From Pusillimonas sp. TS35 (GTDB taxonomy: Bacteria; Pseudomonadota; Gammaproteobacteria; Burkholderiales; Burkholderiaceae_B), in contig NZ_WWER01000002.1 of the NCBI RefSeq assembly GCF_009857885.1, positions 1 to 64,000 of the forward strand: DNA of 64,000 nt, given 5' to 3'. Made by a program: the position numbers and the translations under genes. Below the pieces are notes generated by a model. That model saw only the letters and a program-made list of their open reading frames with translations. It searched no databases and was not told where the DNA came from. Below are positions 16,882-26,216 of the stretch, piece by piece; the stretch's first letter is position 1; each line of letters opens with the position of its first letter.

Positions 16882-17778
16882 ATGCAAGTTAAATGGCTGG
16901 ACGACTTCGTGGCGTTGGCGAACTCGCCTTCGCTGTTTCACGCCGCGCAGGCGCGCAACGTAACGCACCCGGCGTTCGGGCGACGCATACGAGCACTGGA
17001 AGAATGGGCCGGTGTGCCCCTGCTGGATCGAGGGCCACAGGGCGTGGCCCTGAACGCCGCGGGCCGCGCATTTCTGGCATCCGCTACCGAGATACTGGAT
17101 ATCCTGCGCGACACGCGCGCCGCGCTGCACGAACCCGCGCACGAGCGCGTGCGCAAGGTGCACTTTGCCTCGGGCCGCACGCTGTCGCACTCTGTATTGC
17201 CGCCGCTGCTTACCCGTGTGCGCAAAGCCATGCCCACTTTCCAGGCCCAGGTCACCACTACCAGCCTTCAATATGGCATCGACATGCTGATGGACGGACG
17301 CGCCGATCTTCTGCTGTGCCATGCGCACGAAGCCCTGCCTGAAAAGGTGGACACGCGCGACTACGCCTACCTGCGCGTGGGCCGCGACAAACTAGTGGCC
17401 GTGAGCGCCCCGCTGCCAGGCGCTCATCCCCGCTACCGCGTGCCACGCGGCGCCCACGACGCCGCCGTGCCCTTCCTGGACTTCGCCCCCGTCATGTCAC
17501 TGGGACGCATCCTGCGCAGCCGCCTGCACGCCATCTGCCCCAGCGAGCGGCTCGACGCAGTGTACGAATCAGACTTGGCCGAAGCCATCCACGCCATGGC
17601 CCGCGAAGGCGCCGGCCTGGCCTGGCTACCGCTATCGCTGGTGCGAGGCGATCTCGAAAATGGCACGCTCGTACGCGCCGATACTGCGTCATCCGACATC
17701 GACATGGAAATCCGCCTGTATCGCGCGCGCCGCAACCCCAAGACGATAGTGCGAGTGATTTGGGAGGTGCTGGGGTAG
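16882..17778 (+). CDS. LysR-family transcriptional regulator
   Basis: A 298-residue LysR regulator. The N-terminal helix-turn-helix reads WLDDFVALANSPSLFHAAQA, then RNVTHPAFGRRIRALEEWAG and VPLLDRGPQGVALNAAG. The effector domain starts near residue 95 (VHFASGRTLSHSVLPPLL). It is divergent from the hydrolase/Bug operon, with a 290-base gap, and is the likely regulator of that operon. The start ATG has no strong ribosome site, which is common for such genes. The subgroup with FHAAQARNVTHPAFGRRI often controls dicarboxylate or amino-acid genes, but the inducer here is unknown. Confidence 0.88.
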   Translation: MQVKWLDDFVALANSPSLFHAAQARNVTHPAFGRRIRALEEWAGVPLLDRGPQGVALNAAGRAFLASATEILDILRDTRAALHEPAHERVRKVHFASGRTLSHSVLPPLLTRVRKAMPTFQAQVTTTSLQYGIDMLMDGRADLLLCHAHEALPEKVDTRDYAYLRVGRDKLVAVSAPLPGAHPRYRVPRGAHDAAVPFLDFAPVMSLGRILRSRLHAICPSERLDAVYESDLAEAIHAMAREGAGLAWLPLSLVRGDLENGTLVRADTASSDIDMEIRLYRARRNPKTIVRVIWEVLG

Positions 17779-17938
17779 ATGCTGTTGCCGCCCCATTCGC
17801 CCTTGCGGGCGAGCCGGTATTACACCGACGCTAGCGACTACATATCGCACTTGCCATTGGCGACCGTACGGCAAGGTATCAACCTGGCGGCAAATATCTT
17901 CCGCAATAGGCAACGCGGCAGGCATTGCGTAATGATGT

Positions 17939-17969
17939 AAAAAAACCCCCTGCTTGTGAAGGCAGGGGG
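17939..17969 (-). terminator. Intrinsic terminator of the Liv/dehydrogenase operon
   Basis: Read on the minus strand, CCCCCTGC pairs with GCAGGGGG around an 8-base loop and is followed by seven T residues. It lies 58 bases after the stop of the substrate-binding protein gene, the last gene of the operon. Confidence 0.9.
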
Positions 17970-18027
17970 TAAAGGTTTCGACAGGTAATTCGGCGCGCTG
18001 GGGCGCCCTGTCTTGTTGCTTGTTTGC

Positions 18028-19329
18028 TTACTTGAACGTAGTGATCTTGTCGCTCTTGAGCATGTCGGGGCCGACGTTTTTGTCGATCCAGGCCAGCGAG
18101 TTTTCACCTACGGGCGGCGTGATGAGTTCGGCGGGGATGATGGCCATTTTCTCGAGCACGCGGAATTTATACTTGTCACTGGCCTTGGTGATGCCGAACA
18201 GTTGCGCTTCCAGTGCCTGGCCATCTTTGCGGGTGAGCGAGATTTCCCGCCCGAAGCCCTTGAAGGTGATGTCGTGCATGGCCGCTGCGACTTGCTCTGT
18301 GCTGGGCCAGTTGCCGCCATTTTCCTTGATTGCTTTTTCGTAGCCCGCTTTCAGGCCGTATAGCGCCTGCGTCATGTGATAAACCGGATAGATGGGATAG
18401 GCGCCGGTCTTATCGTGGAATTTCTTGACAAAGGCCTGATGCGCGGCATCGTTGGCGGTTTCGGGATGCAGGAAGTAGTGGTCGCCGCGCGCGCCGACGA
18501 TCACCCCTTCAGGCAGGGTATTGCCAAGGCGCTCGAACGAGCTTTCGGCCAGCGGCAGCACGAAGGTGGAGTTCTTGAACAGGTTGCGCTGCGCGGCCTG
18601 GCGCACGAAGTTGTCCAGATCACCCCCCCAAGAGGTGGACAGGATCACATCGGGGCGCAAGGCCTGAAGGCGACTGATCTCGGTCGAAAAATCCGCGGCA
18701 CCAAATTTGGGGAACATCTCGGCGACCACCTTCACATCCGGCTTGAACTTCTTGAGCGCGGCCAGGAAGATCTCGCGTGAGTCGCGGCCCCAGGCATAGT
18801 CTTGGTTGACGATGGCCAACGTCTTGAAATCGGGCTTTTGCTTCATCAAGTAAAGCACGGCAGCCATCATTTCGGTTGTGGCATTGGCGCCGGTGCGCAC
18901 CGCATACTTCAATTCTTTCTGCTCCAGAACTTTCTCGGTACCACAGTCCCACAACACGGTAAGCTGCTTGAGATCCTCGGCGACGGGGGCCACGATGTTG
19001 CAGTGGCCGCTGGAAATCGCGGAAAGCATCACATCGGTGCCACCCTCTGACAGGCGCCGATATTCGGACAGCAGTTTTTCACCGCCGCCACCTTCATCGA
19101 TATAGGTATGGCTGATCTTGACGCCCCCAATGCCACCCTTGGCGTTCAGGTCGGCAATCAGGATATCCGCCGCATCGCGCGCAGGTACGCCGAATACAGA
19201 GGCCGAACCCGACAGGTATGTCGAGATGCCGAGCTTGAGTTCCTGCGGTTTCTCGGCCGCATTGGCGGTGCCACTGCCGAGTAGAGCAGCGATGGTCAGT
19301 GAAAGTGTGGCGAGTTTTTTGTTCAACAT
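18028..19329 (-). CDS. Branched-chain amino acid type ABC transporter substrate-binding protein
   Basis: A 433-residue periplasmic binding protein of the LivK-like fold, with a signal peptide (MLNKKLATLSLTIAALLGSG, cleaved near ANA). It shows the two-lobe features LKLGISTYLSGSASVFGVPA and AADILIADLNAKGGIGGVKI. ATG 19329 has GGGGAGA upstream; earlier in-frame codons add 58 residues with no signal peptide. It is the last gene of an eight-gene operon that begins with livH, so it supplies the binding protein for that transporter. With alcohol and aldehyde dehydrogenases in the operon, the ligand may be an alcohol, aldehyde or acid rather than an amino acid. Confidence 0.88.
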   Translation of the reverse strand: MLNKKLATLSLTIAALLGSGTANAAEKPQELKLGISTYLSGSASVFGVPARDAADILIADLNAKGGIGGVKISHTYIDEGGGGEKLLSEYRRLSEGGTDVMLSAISSGHCNIVAPVAEDLKQLTVLWDCGTEKVLEQKELKYAVRTGANATTEMMAAVLYLMKQKPDFKTLAIVNQDYAWGRDSREIFLAALKKFKPDVKVVAEMFPKFGAADFSTEISRLQALRPDVILSTSWGGDLDNFVRQAAQRNLFKNSTFVLPLAESSFERLGNTLPEGVIVGARGDHYFLHPETANDAAHQAFVKKFHDKTGAYPIYPVYHMTQALYGLKAGYEKAIKENGGNWPSTEQVAAAMHDITFKGFGREISLTRKDGQALEAQLFGITKASDKYKFRVLEKMAIIPAELITPPVGENSLAWIDKNVGPDMLKSDKITTFK

Positions 19330-19450
19330 GTGGTGTCTCCCCTCTCCGTGGTAAACGGTGAAAAATAAGCGGTCCACTTCTGGACAGGGCATGTGCCACT
19401 GATTACAACGGGCGGCGCCCTGAAGCCTGGTCTTGCCAATAAATGCTTTA

Positions 19451-20578
19451 TCAATCAAACACAATCGCGTCGCGCAGGCTGCTGCCCGACGCAAGGTGAT
19501 CAAAGCCTTCGTTCACCTGATCGAGCGTGAACGACTGACCCAGCATTTTGTCGACCGGCAGGCGGCCGAGTTTGTAAAGCCCGATGTAGCGGTTGATATC
19601 AATGGCCGGAACACCCGAGCCCAAGTAGCTGCCGCGAATCTCGCGCTCTTCGCCCACCATTTGTGCCAGCGGCAGCGTGAAGCCCATCTTATGATTAGGC
19701 AAGCCCGACGTGATGGTTGAGCCGCCTCGGTCTGTCAGTGTGTAGGCAGTGGTGAAGGCAGGCACGGCACCGGCCATGTCAAAGCCGTAGTCCACGCGCC
19801 CCCCGGCCGCGTCGACCAGCGCCGCGTCGCTTTCGACATTGCGCGGGTTGATGACATGCGTGGCGCCCAGCTCGCGCGCTAGCGCAAGCTTCTCGTTGCT
19901 GAGGTCCACTGCCACTACGCGGCGCGCACCCGCCGCCACGGCGGCAATCAAGGCGCTAAGGCCGACACCGCCCAAGCCGACGATGGCCGCAGTATCGCCC
20001 GCCTTGATGCGCGCGCGGTTGAGCACTGCGCCGGCGCCCGTAAGCACGGCGCAACCGAACAGCGCCGCCTCGCGGTGCGTGAGACCGGTTTCAACTTTGA
20101 CACAAGAGCACCGCGACACCACGGCATACTCGGCAAAACACGAAACGCCGGTATGGTGATTGAGATAACCGCTGCCATCGTGCAGGCGGCGCTCACCGCC
20201 CAGCAGCGTGCCCTTGGTATTGGCGGCCGCGCCGGGCTCGCATAGTGCCGGGCGCCCGCGCATACAGGGCGCGCAGCAGCCGCAGCTGGGCACAAACACC
20301 ATGATGACATGGTCGCCCGGTTTCAGATCGGTGATACCTGCGCCCACTTCCACTACCTCTGCCGAGGATTCATGTCCCAATACCATGGGCATGACGCGCG
20401 GCCGGTCGCCGTTGATGACGGATAAGTCTGAATGGCAGAGCCCGGCCGCCTTTATCTTGACCAGTACCTCGCCAAACGCTGGTGGATCAAGCTCGACCTC
20501 GGTGATATCCAACGGACGGCTTTTGGCGTAAGGAGCGGGTAGACCCATTTCCCTGATTACGGCGGCCCTGATTTTCAT
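19451..20578 (-). CDS. Zinc-dependent alcohol dehydrogenase
   Basis: A 375-residue medium-chain dehydrogenase that oxidises an alcohol with NAD. Catalytic zinc ligands are in GLCHSDLSV and LGHESSAEVVEVG; the structural zinc loop is CGCCAPCMRGRPALC; the cofactor site is VGLGGVGLSALIAA. ATG 20578 has GGAGG eight bases upstream, which decides it over the ATG eight codons earlier. It lies between the SDR and binding-protein genes in the same operon. Together with the aldehyde dehydrogenase it could take an alcohol to an acid. The sequence type is that of class III/benzyl-alcohol-like enzymes; the substrate is not defined. Confidence 0.88.
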   Translation of the reverse strand: MKIRAAVIREMGLPAPYAKSRPLDITEVELDPPAFGEVLVKIKAAGLCHSDLSVINGDRPRVMPMVLGHESSAEVVEVGAGITDLKPGDHVIMVFVPSCGCCAPCMRGRPALCEPGAAANTKGTLLGGERRLHDGSGYLNHHTGVSCFAEYAVVSRCSCVKVETGLTHREAALFGCAVLTGAGAVLNRARIKAGDTAAIVGLGGVGLSALIAAVAAGARRVVAVDLSNEKLALARELGATHVINPRNVESDAALVDAAGGRVDYGFDMAGAVPAFTTAYTLTDRGGSTITSGLPNHKMGFTLPLAQMVGEEREIRGSYLGSGVPAIDINRYIGLYKLGRLPVDKMLGQSFTLDQVNEGFDHLASGSSLRDAIVFD

Positions 20579-20689
20579 GTTGAAACCTCCAGTCGTATTC
20601 ATGTAGTGGCGGCATATTCATGCGTACGGACGCTCCAGTGCAGCGCATATGCGCATGCCTGCGGGCACCGCACGCCCACACCCTGCGTT

Positions 20690-21442
20690 TTACACTGTTC
20701 GCCCGCCGTCTACCGGAAATTCCACACCATTGATGAAGTTGGCGGCATCGCTGGCCAGGTACAGCGCAGCGGCGGCCACGTCGTCCGGCATGCAGAAGCG
20801 GCCCATGGGGATAGTGGACACAAACTTGGCACGATTCTCAGGCGTGTCGGGCAAGCCCATGAAGAGTTCGAACATGCCTGTAATACCCATCACCGGGCAG
20901 ATGGCATTGACACGGATGTTTTCAGGCCCGAGCTCGACGGCCATGGACTTGGACAACACATTGACCGCGCCCTTGGACGCGTTGTACCAGCTCAGCCCCG
21001 GCCGGGGGCGAATGCCCGCAGTGGACCCGATGTTAAGGATCACGCCCTTGCCCTGCTTACGCATGACGGGCACCACGGCCTGCGCCATGTGGTAAATGGA
21101 CTTGACGTTGATAGTGAATATGCGGTCAAACATCTCTTCGTCCACATCCAGCATGGGCTGGTTCTTGTGCGTAATGGCGGCATTGTTGACGACAATATCT
21201 ACGGCACCGAACTGCTCCAGGGTAGATGCAACCAGCGCATCAATGTCGGCGCGCTTGCCCACATCTGTGTGCATCATCAACGCATCGCTGCCAATTTCCG
21301 CTGCGACGCGGCGGGCCGCGTCAGCATTAATGTCAGCGATAACGACCTTGGCACCTTCCTTGGCATACAGCTTGGCAATGCCTTCGCCAAACCCGCTGCC
21401 GCTGCCTGTGACGATTGCTACTTTGCCTGCTAATTGACTCAT
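20690..21442 (-). CDS. Short-chain dehydrogenase/reductase (SDR)
   Basis: A 250-residue classical SDR. The cofactor motif is TGSGSGFGEG (residues 12-21), the structural motif NNAA, and the catalytic YNASKG (Tyr-x-x-x-Lys). It ends in GVEFPVDGGRTV, typical of the C-terminus. An acidic residue after beta-2 (VVIADINADAA) suggests NAD rather than NADP. It follows the aldehyde dehydrogenase gene after 15 bases and is part of the same operon. It probably oxidises a hydroxy group of the imported compound or of its breakdown product. The exact reaction cannot be read. Confidence 0.88.
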   Translation of the reverse strand: MSQLAGKVAIVTGSGSGFGEGIAKLYAKEGAKVVIADINADAARRVAAEIGSDALMMHTDVGKRADIDALVASTLEQFGAVDIVVNNAAITHKNQPMLDVDEEMFDRIFTINVKSIYHMAQAVVPVMRKQGKGVILNIGSTAGIRPRPGLSWYNASKGAVNVLSKSMAVELGPENIRVNAICPVMGITGMFELFMGLPDTPENRAKFVSTIPMGRFCMPDDVAAAALYLASDAANFINGVEFPVDGGRTV

Positions 21443-21457
21443 CTCTGCCTCCGCTGA

Positions 21458-22894
21458 TTATTCGCCGTGAAAGTGCACAATGGTTTTGATAGTGCTCATT
21501 TCTTCCAGAGCGATGAAGCCTTTTTCGCGGCCGTGGCCGCTGCGCTTGACGCCGCCAAATGGCAGCTCCACGCCACCGCCCGCGCCAAAGCCATTAATGT
21601 AAATCTGGCCCGCTTGCATGCCCTTGGCCACGCGCTGCTGCCTGTTGCCATTGGCGGACCAAACCGCGCCCATCAGGCCGTACGCCGTAGCATTGGACAG
21701 GCGGATCGCTTCTTCTTCATCATCGAAAGGCACGGCCACCAGCACGGGCCCAAAGATTTCTTCGGTGAGCAGGCAGCTACTGTGGTCCGGCGCCCGGAAC
21801 AGCGTCGGCGTCACGAAATAGCCGCCTTCAGGCACGCCGTCGGCAATCGCGCCCTGTGCAATGATCTCCAGACCGTCTTTCCTACCTTGATCGATGTAGC
21901 GGTTTACACGGTCGAACTGCGATTTATTGACGAGCGGGCCGCACATCAGATCCATGTCGGGCGTGCCCGCGCGCGCCTTGGAAAACTCGACAGCGAGCGC
22001 GTCCATGAAAGCGTCGAAGATCGATCGCTGTACCAGCAGACGACTGCCAGCAGTGCAGGTTTGCCCCGTGTTGTAGACGATGCCCTTGACAATGGCGGGC
22101 ACTGCGCGCGAAATATCAGCGTCGTCGAACACGATATGAGCCGACTTACCACCCAGCTCGAGTGTACATTTCACGGCATTTACCGCCGCAGCCTGCTGGA
22201 TCAGCACGCCGACTTCGTTCGAGCCAGTAAACGAGATAAAGTTGATGTCGGGGTGCTTGGACAACGCCGCACCAGCCTCTTCACCCAGGCCAGTCACTAT
22301 GTTCAGCGCACCAGCGGGAAAGCCCACTTCCTGCGCCAGCTCGGCCACGCGCAACACTGACAGGCAAGCATCTTCAGCGGGCTTGACGACCACGGCATTA
22401 CCCATGGCCAGCGCCGGCGCCGCGCTGCGGCCAAACATCTGGGCCGGGTAGTTCCAGGGGATGATGTGCGCCGTCACGCCCAGTGGCTCGCGCACGACCT
22501 GCACAGCGTAGCCATTGAGAAAAGGCAGTGTCTGGCCGTGCACCTTGTCGGCGCCGCCGCCGTAGAACTCGAAATAACGCGCCAGCACCGCGACGTCAGC
22601 GCGCGCCGTGGAAATCGGTTTGCCGGTATCGCGTGCTTCAAGCTGGGCCAGTTCTTCGAGGTTATCGAGAATCCGCTGGCTGAGTTTCTGCATAAGACGG
22701 CCTCGCTCAAACGCAGCAAGCTTGCCCCAGGCGCCACTCAGGGCGGCGCGCGCCGCCTTCACGGCGCGGTCAACGTCTGCCGCGCGGCCACGCGGGATGG
22801 TGGCAAACACCTTCCCATCCACAGGCGAAAGTACATCCAGCGTCGCGCCATCGAGCGCGCCGGTTTTCTGGCCATCGATAATCATCTGCGTCAT
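21458..22894 (-). CDS. NAD(P)-dependent aldehyde dehydrogenase
   Basis: A 478-residue aldehyde dehydrogenase that oxidises an aldehyde to the acid. The catalytic Glu block is LELGGKSAHIVFDDADI and the catalytic Cys is in YNTGQTCTAGSRLLVQ. The N-terminal substrate and cofactor region has NYPAQMFGRSAAPALAMGNA. Its ATG overlaps the TGA of livF by four bases (22891-22894), so catabolism is translationally tied to transport. It is the link between the Liv genes and the SDR/alcohol dehydrogenase genes. Family members act on betaine, vanillin, succinate and other semialdehydes; no closer assignment is supported. Confidence 0.9.
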   Translation of the reverse strand: MTQMIIDGQKTGALDGATLDVLSPVDGKVFATIPRGRAADVDRAVKAARAALSGAWGKLAAFERGRLMQKLSQRILDNLEELAQLEARDTGKPISTARADVAVLARYFEFYGGGADKVHGQTLPFLNGYAVQVVREPLGVTAHIIPWNYPAQMFGRSAAPALAMGNAVVVKPAEDACLSVLRVAELAQEVGFPAGALNIVTGLGEEAGAALSKHPDINFISFTGSNEVGVLIQQAAAVNAVKCTLELGGKSAHIVFDDADISRAVPAIVKGIVYNTGQTCTAGSRLLVQRSIFDAFMDALAVEFSKARAGTPDMDLMCGPLVNKSQFDRVNRYIDQGRKDGLEIIAQGAIADGVPEGGYFVTPTLFRAPDHSSCLLTEEIFGPVLVAVPFDDEEEAIRLSNATAYGLMGAVWSANGNRQQRVAKGMQAGQIYINGFGAGGGVELPFGGVKRSGHGREKGFIALEEMSTIKTIVHFHGE

Positions 22895-23571
22895 TGCTCA
22901 GCCTCTTGGGTAGTCGTCAGGCATTCCATGGCGCCGCGTTCGATCATCCACGTCTGGTCAGGGATATCACCCAACAGTTTGATATTTGATTCAGTGACGA
23001 TCACGCACAGGTCTGGCTGCACGGCCTTCAGGCGCGCGAGCGACTCGGTGTAATCATGCGCCAGCTTGGGCGCCAGGCCCTGGTAGGGTTCATCCAGCAG
23101 CAGCGCGCGTGTGCCCACCATCAGCGCCCGGCCCAGCGCCACCATCTTGCCCTGTCCGCCCGATAGCCCTGCGCCCGAACGGCGCAGCATGGACTCGAGT
23201 TGCGGCACAACTTGCAGCACACGCTGCAGGCGAGCGTCGGTGTCGGCACGCGCGAGCTTTTGCGTGTCACAGGGCAGGCGCAGGTTTTCCTCCACCGTCA
23301 TTGTGGGGAAGATAACCCGGCCCTCCGGTGAATAACCGATCTGGTGGGCGGCACGGGCATGGCCAGGCAGGCGGGTGAGCTCGATATCGTCAAGAAACAC
23401 CTGCCCCGACTGCACGGGAATCAGGCCCATGATGGCGCGCAGCAGCGTCGTTTTGCCCGCGCCGTTGCGGCCGACGATACCAATGGTGCTCGCGCGTTCA
23501 AATGTTGCAGTGACGTTGCGCAAAATACGGTTACCCGCGAGGTCAACATTGAGTTGGCTGATCTTGAGCAT
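22891..23571 (-). CDS. Liv-type ABC transporter ATPase (LivF)
   Basis: A 226-residue cytoplasmic ATPase that powers the LivHM permease with LivG. Walker A is GRNGAGKTTLL (about 35-45), the signature is LSGGQGKMVALGRAL, and Walker B is ALLLDEPYQGLAPKL. The Pro-Glu block SPEGRVIFPTMTVEENL is typical of LivF. It starts three bases after the stop of livG and overlaps the aldehyde dehydrogenase start. The Q-loop of LivF normally reads VPEGR; here it is YSPEGR. The final residues end in TTQEAEQ. Good match to the family in length and order. Confidence 0.92.
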   Translation of the reverse strand: MLKISQLNVDLAGNRILRNVTATFERASTIGIVGRNGAGKTTLLRAIMGLIPVQSGQVFLDDIELTRLPGHARAAHQIGYSPEGRVIFPTMTVEENLRLPCDTQKLARADTDARLQRVLQVVPQLESMLRRSGAGLSGGQGKMVALGRALMVGTRALLLDEPYQGLAPKLAHDYTESLARLKAVQPDLCVIVTESNIKLLGDIPDQTWMIERGAMECLTTTQEAEQ

Positions 23572-23574
23572 GGG

Positions 23575-24315
23575 TCAGGTTCCGAGTACTTCGCTTTTGA
23601 TGCGGGGGTTATTTAATACGTCGGCGGGCGCGCCGTCTGCCACCACAGCGCCCGAGATCCATGCAGCAACCCGTGTCGCGTATTTGGCGACGATGTCCAC
23701 ATCGTGCTCTACAAACCAACTGGTTACCTTGCGCTGATCGAGCGCGTTCATCACCGTTTGCATGAGGCCGTGCTTGTCTTCGGAAGCAACGCCGCTGGTA
23801 GGCTCGTCCATGATGATGAGCTTGGGCCGCAGCGCAAGCGCCATCGCGACGTCAAGCAGTTTGCGCTTGCCTTCGGGCAGTTCAACGGACAGCACATCAG
23901 CGTCATGTGCAAGGCCGACAAGGTCGAGGGTTTCATCCACTTCGCGCCCGTCAACTGTACTGGACAGCGAACGAAACCAGCTGAGGTCTTTGTTTTGGCG
24001 CGCCGCCGCGATCTGTATGCACTCCCGCACAGTATGCTCGGTGAAAAGCTGAGGCAACTGGAATGATCGGCCCACACCCAGACGCACGATCTTGCGCGGC
24101 GTCATGGCTGTAATATCGACGCCGTCGAAGTAAACCTTGCCTGAGGCGGGCTTGAGATAGCCTGTGCAGATGTTGATGAATGTCGTTTTGCCGGCTCCGT
24201 TCTGACCGATTACCGCCAGCCTTTCGCCACTGTGCAGCTCGAAATTGATATGGTCCGCGGCGATAACGCCGCCGAACGCCAGATACAGGTCTGTTGTCTT
24301 GATGAGTGGTTGCAT
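23575..24315 (-). CDS. Liv-type ABC transporter ATPase (LivG)
   Basis: About 246 residues. Walker A is GQNGAGKTTFINICTG, the signature region is LPEGKRKLLDVAMALALRPK, and Walker B is LIIMDEPTSGVASEDK, with the switch His in SWFVEHDVD. The first possible codon is a GTG at 24324 that directly follows the livM stop; ATG 24315, three codons later, has AGGTG at a good distance and gives a normal N-terminus, so I chose it. The LSGG signature is replaced by LPEG, seen in some LivG-like ATPases. It forms the ATPase pair with the next gene. Confidence 0.9.
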   Translation of the reverse strand: MQPLIKTTDLYLAFGGVIAADHINFELHSGERLAVIGQNGAGKTTFINICTGYLKPASGKVYFDGVDITAMTPRKIVRLGVGRSFQLPQLFTEHTVRECIQIAAARQNKDLSWFRSLSSTVDGREVDETLDLVGLAHDADVLSVELPEGKRKLLDVAMALALRPKLIIMDEPTSGVASEDKHGLMQTVMNALDQRKVTSWFVEHDVDIVAKYATRVAAWISGAVVADGAPADVLNNPRIKSEVLGT

Positions 24316-24324
24316 ATCATGCAC

Positions 24325-25296
24325 CTATGCATTCACACGCTGGGCAACCTTACCGGCAAACCCTTTGGGTGTTTTTTTCACACGCCGGCTGATTTCGCCG
24401 ACAAACCCCATGGGAAACATGAAAATCACAATCACCAACGTAGCGCCCAGCACAAACTGCCACAGCCCCGGGAAATACGCCGCCGACAGGAGCTTAACGG
24501 CCTCAAACGCGATGGCCCCGAGGAAGGCGCCCGCCGCATTGCCCGCGCCGCCCAGGATCGTGATGAACACGTACTCTCCCGAGCGCAGCCACGCGCCAAT
24601 CTCTGGCGTGACCAAACCCTGCATCAGCGCAAGAATGGCGCCCGACAAGCCGACTACAAAAGCGGACAGCAAATAGCCCTTCCACATGACGTGATGTGCG
24701 GAAAAGCCCAAGTACTCGAGACGGGTTTCATTGGTTTTGATGGCCGCCAGCGCTTCTCCGCTACCCGACTTGAAATAGCGCTGCACCCATACCGCAAGCA
24801 ACAGGCACAGTAGCAGCGTGAACACAAGAAGCGCCTGTTCAAAACCGCCGCGGTCGAGCTCCATGCCGACAAAGGTAGGGCGCACGACACGGATGCCATC
24901 GGTGCCACCGGTGATTTCGTAAAGCTTGCCGAGCAGCGCGAACAGCACCATGCTGAGCGCCAGATTGAGCATACCGAAAAAAATACTGCGGTAGCGCACG
25001 ATGAAAATGCCGATGACAGCGCTGGCAGCCAGGCTGGCAAGCGTGCCCGCTGCGATTAATACGACGGCATCCAGGCCAGGATAGGCGCGGGCCAGAAACG
25101 CCACGGTATAGGCGGAGATACACGCATACATGGCATGGCCGAACGATACTTGCCCCGCGCGCACCATGACGGATACACCCAGCGCCGCAATTGCATATGT
25201 CAGACCAATGACAATGGGAGTGATCGTCCAGGGCAGTAACAGACCCGACGCAAGAGCCGCCAACGCGGCAGCTATGCTGAGTACCGGAATAAGCAT
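24325..25296 (-). CDS. Liv-type ABC transporter permease (LivM)
   Basis: A 323-residue inner-membrane permease with eight to ten hydrophobic segments. Family features are YAIAALGVSVMVRAGQVSFG near the N-terminus and, in the ATPase-contact loop, GEALAAIKTNETRLEYLGFS followed by VGLSGAILALMQGLVTPEIG. Its ATG shares one base with the livH stop (25296), so livH and livM are coupled. It is followed by livG without a gap. With LivH it forms the membrane pore. Substrate specificity comes from the binding protein at the operon end. Confidence 0.9.
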   Translation of the reverse strand: MLIPVLSIAAALAALASGLLLPWTITPIVIGLTYAIAALGVSVMVRAGQVSFGHAMYACISAYTVAFLARAYPGLDAVVLIAAGTLASLAASAVIGIFIVRYRSIFFGMLNLALSMVLFALLGKLYEITGGTDGIRVVRPTFVGMELDRGGFEQALLVFTLLLCLLLAVWVQRYFKSGSGEALAAIKTNETRLEYLGFSAHHVMWKGYLLSAFVVGLSGAILALMQGLVTPEIGAWLRSGEYVFITILGGAGNAAGAFLGAIAFEAVKLLSAAYFPGLWQFVLGATLVIVIFMFPMGFVGEISRRVKKTPKGFAGKVAQRVNA

Positions 25297-26216
25297 CAGA
25301 TCGTCCTCGCCTGCGCTACCGTGAATAAGCCATGCGGTCGCACGATCAGCACTGCAACCATGATGATGTACGGTACGGCCACTTCGAATTCAGGCGCCAT
25401 ATATACGGCGATGGCACGGACGATGCCGATGAGCAGCGAGGCGACCAATGCCCCGCTGACCTGGCCCAGACCCGCCGTGGCGACCACGGCAAACGACAGC
25501 ACAATCATGTCTGTGCCCGCCCCGGGTACGAGCGATGTGGTGGGGGCAGCCATGGCGCCGCCCATAACACCCAGCACAGCGCCGATTACAAAGGTGACAA
25601 AGCCAATTTTGCGGGCGTTGATGCCCAGCGCTGTAGCGATTTCACGGTTGTGCGTGACAGCGACGGTCTGTTTGCCCAGCCGGGTGCGCTTGAGAAAGTA
25701 TTCAAGCAGCATATACGCGATGAGTGCCGTGAGCGGTACGATGACCAGTTGGTAAGTGGTGTAGGTGATATTGCCCAGTTCGATGTTGCCGAGTCGGCTC
25801 ACAACCTCGCTTGCGCTATACGGCTGCGCGCCCCAAATCAGGCGCTGGATGTCTTCAAGCATGAGAAAGCCGCCAAAGGTGATAAGCAGCTTGAGGGTAG
25901 GATCGTAGCCATGCGCGCGGCGGATGAGGACGATCTCCATCAACCCGCCCAGCACCACGCCAACCACCAACGCCGTGGCAAATAGCGTCAACAGCGGCAG
26001 CACGGCGGATTCTGTGGTGGGCGCCAACATCATCACAAAGGTGGATGCCGCATAGCCACCGAAGGCATAAAAGGCGCCGTGCGCTACATTGAGTATGCCC
26101 ATGACGCCGAAGATGAGCGTCAGGCCCATGGATACCAGGAACAATAGGCTGGCGTAGGCAATGCCATCGATCAACGCCAGTGGCAGTATGTCGAAAAACA
26201 AGGTGTCTCCCCCCAT
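25296..26216 (-). CDS. Liv-type ABC transporter permease (LivH)
   Basis: An inner-membrane permease of about 306 residues and the first gene of the operon. The family block MGLTLIFGVMGILNVAHGAF is near the N-terminus and the ATPase-contact loop is AVTHNREIATALGINARKIG. Three starts are possible: an ATG far upstream adds 43 arginine-rich residues and is rejected; ATG 26216 is used here; a TTG at 26201 has GGGGAG six to eight bases upstream, the same spacing as the binding-protein gene, and would give FFDILPLALIDG as the natural N-terminus. The TTG may be the real start. The regulator of this operon is not apparent nearby. Confidence 0.85.
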   Translation of the reverse strand: MGGDTLFFDILPLALIDGIAYASLLFLVSMGLTLIFGVMGILNVAHGAFYAFGGYAASTFVMMLAPTTESAVLPLLTLFATALVVGVVLGGLMEIVLIRRAHGYDPTLKLLITFGGFLMLEDIQRLIWGAQPYSASEVVSRLGNIELGNITYTTYQLVIVPLTALIAYMLLEYFLKRTRLGKQTVAVTHNREIATALGINARKIGFVTFVIGAVLGVMGGAMAAPTTSLVPGAGTDMIVLSFAVVATAGLGQVSGALVASLLIGIVRAIAVYMAPEFEVAVPYIIMVAVLIVRPHGLFTVAQARTI

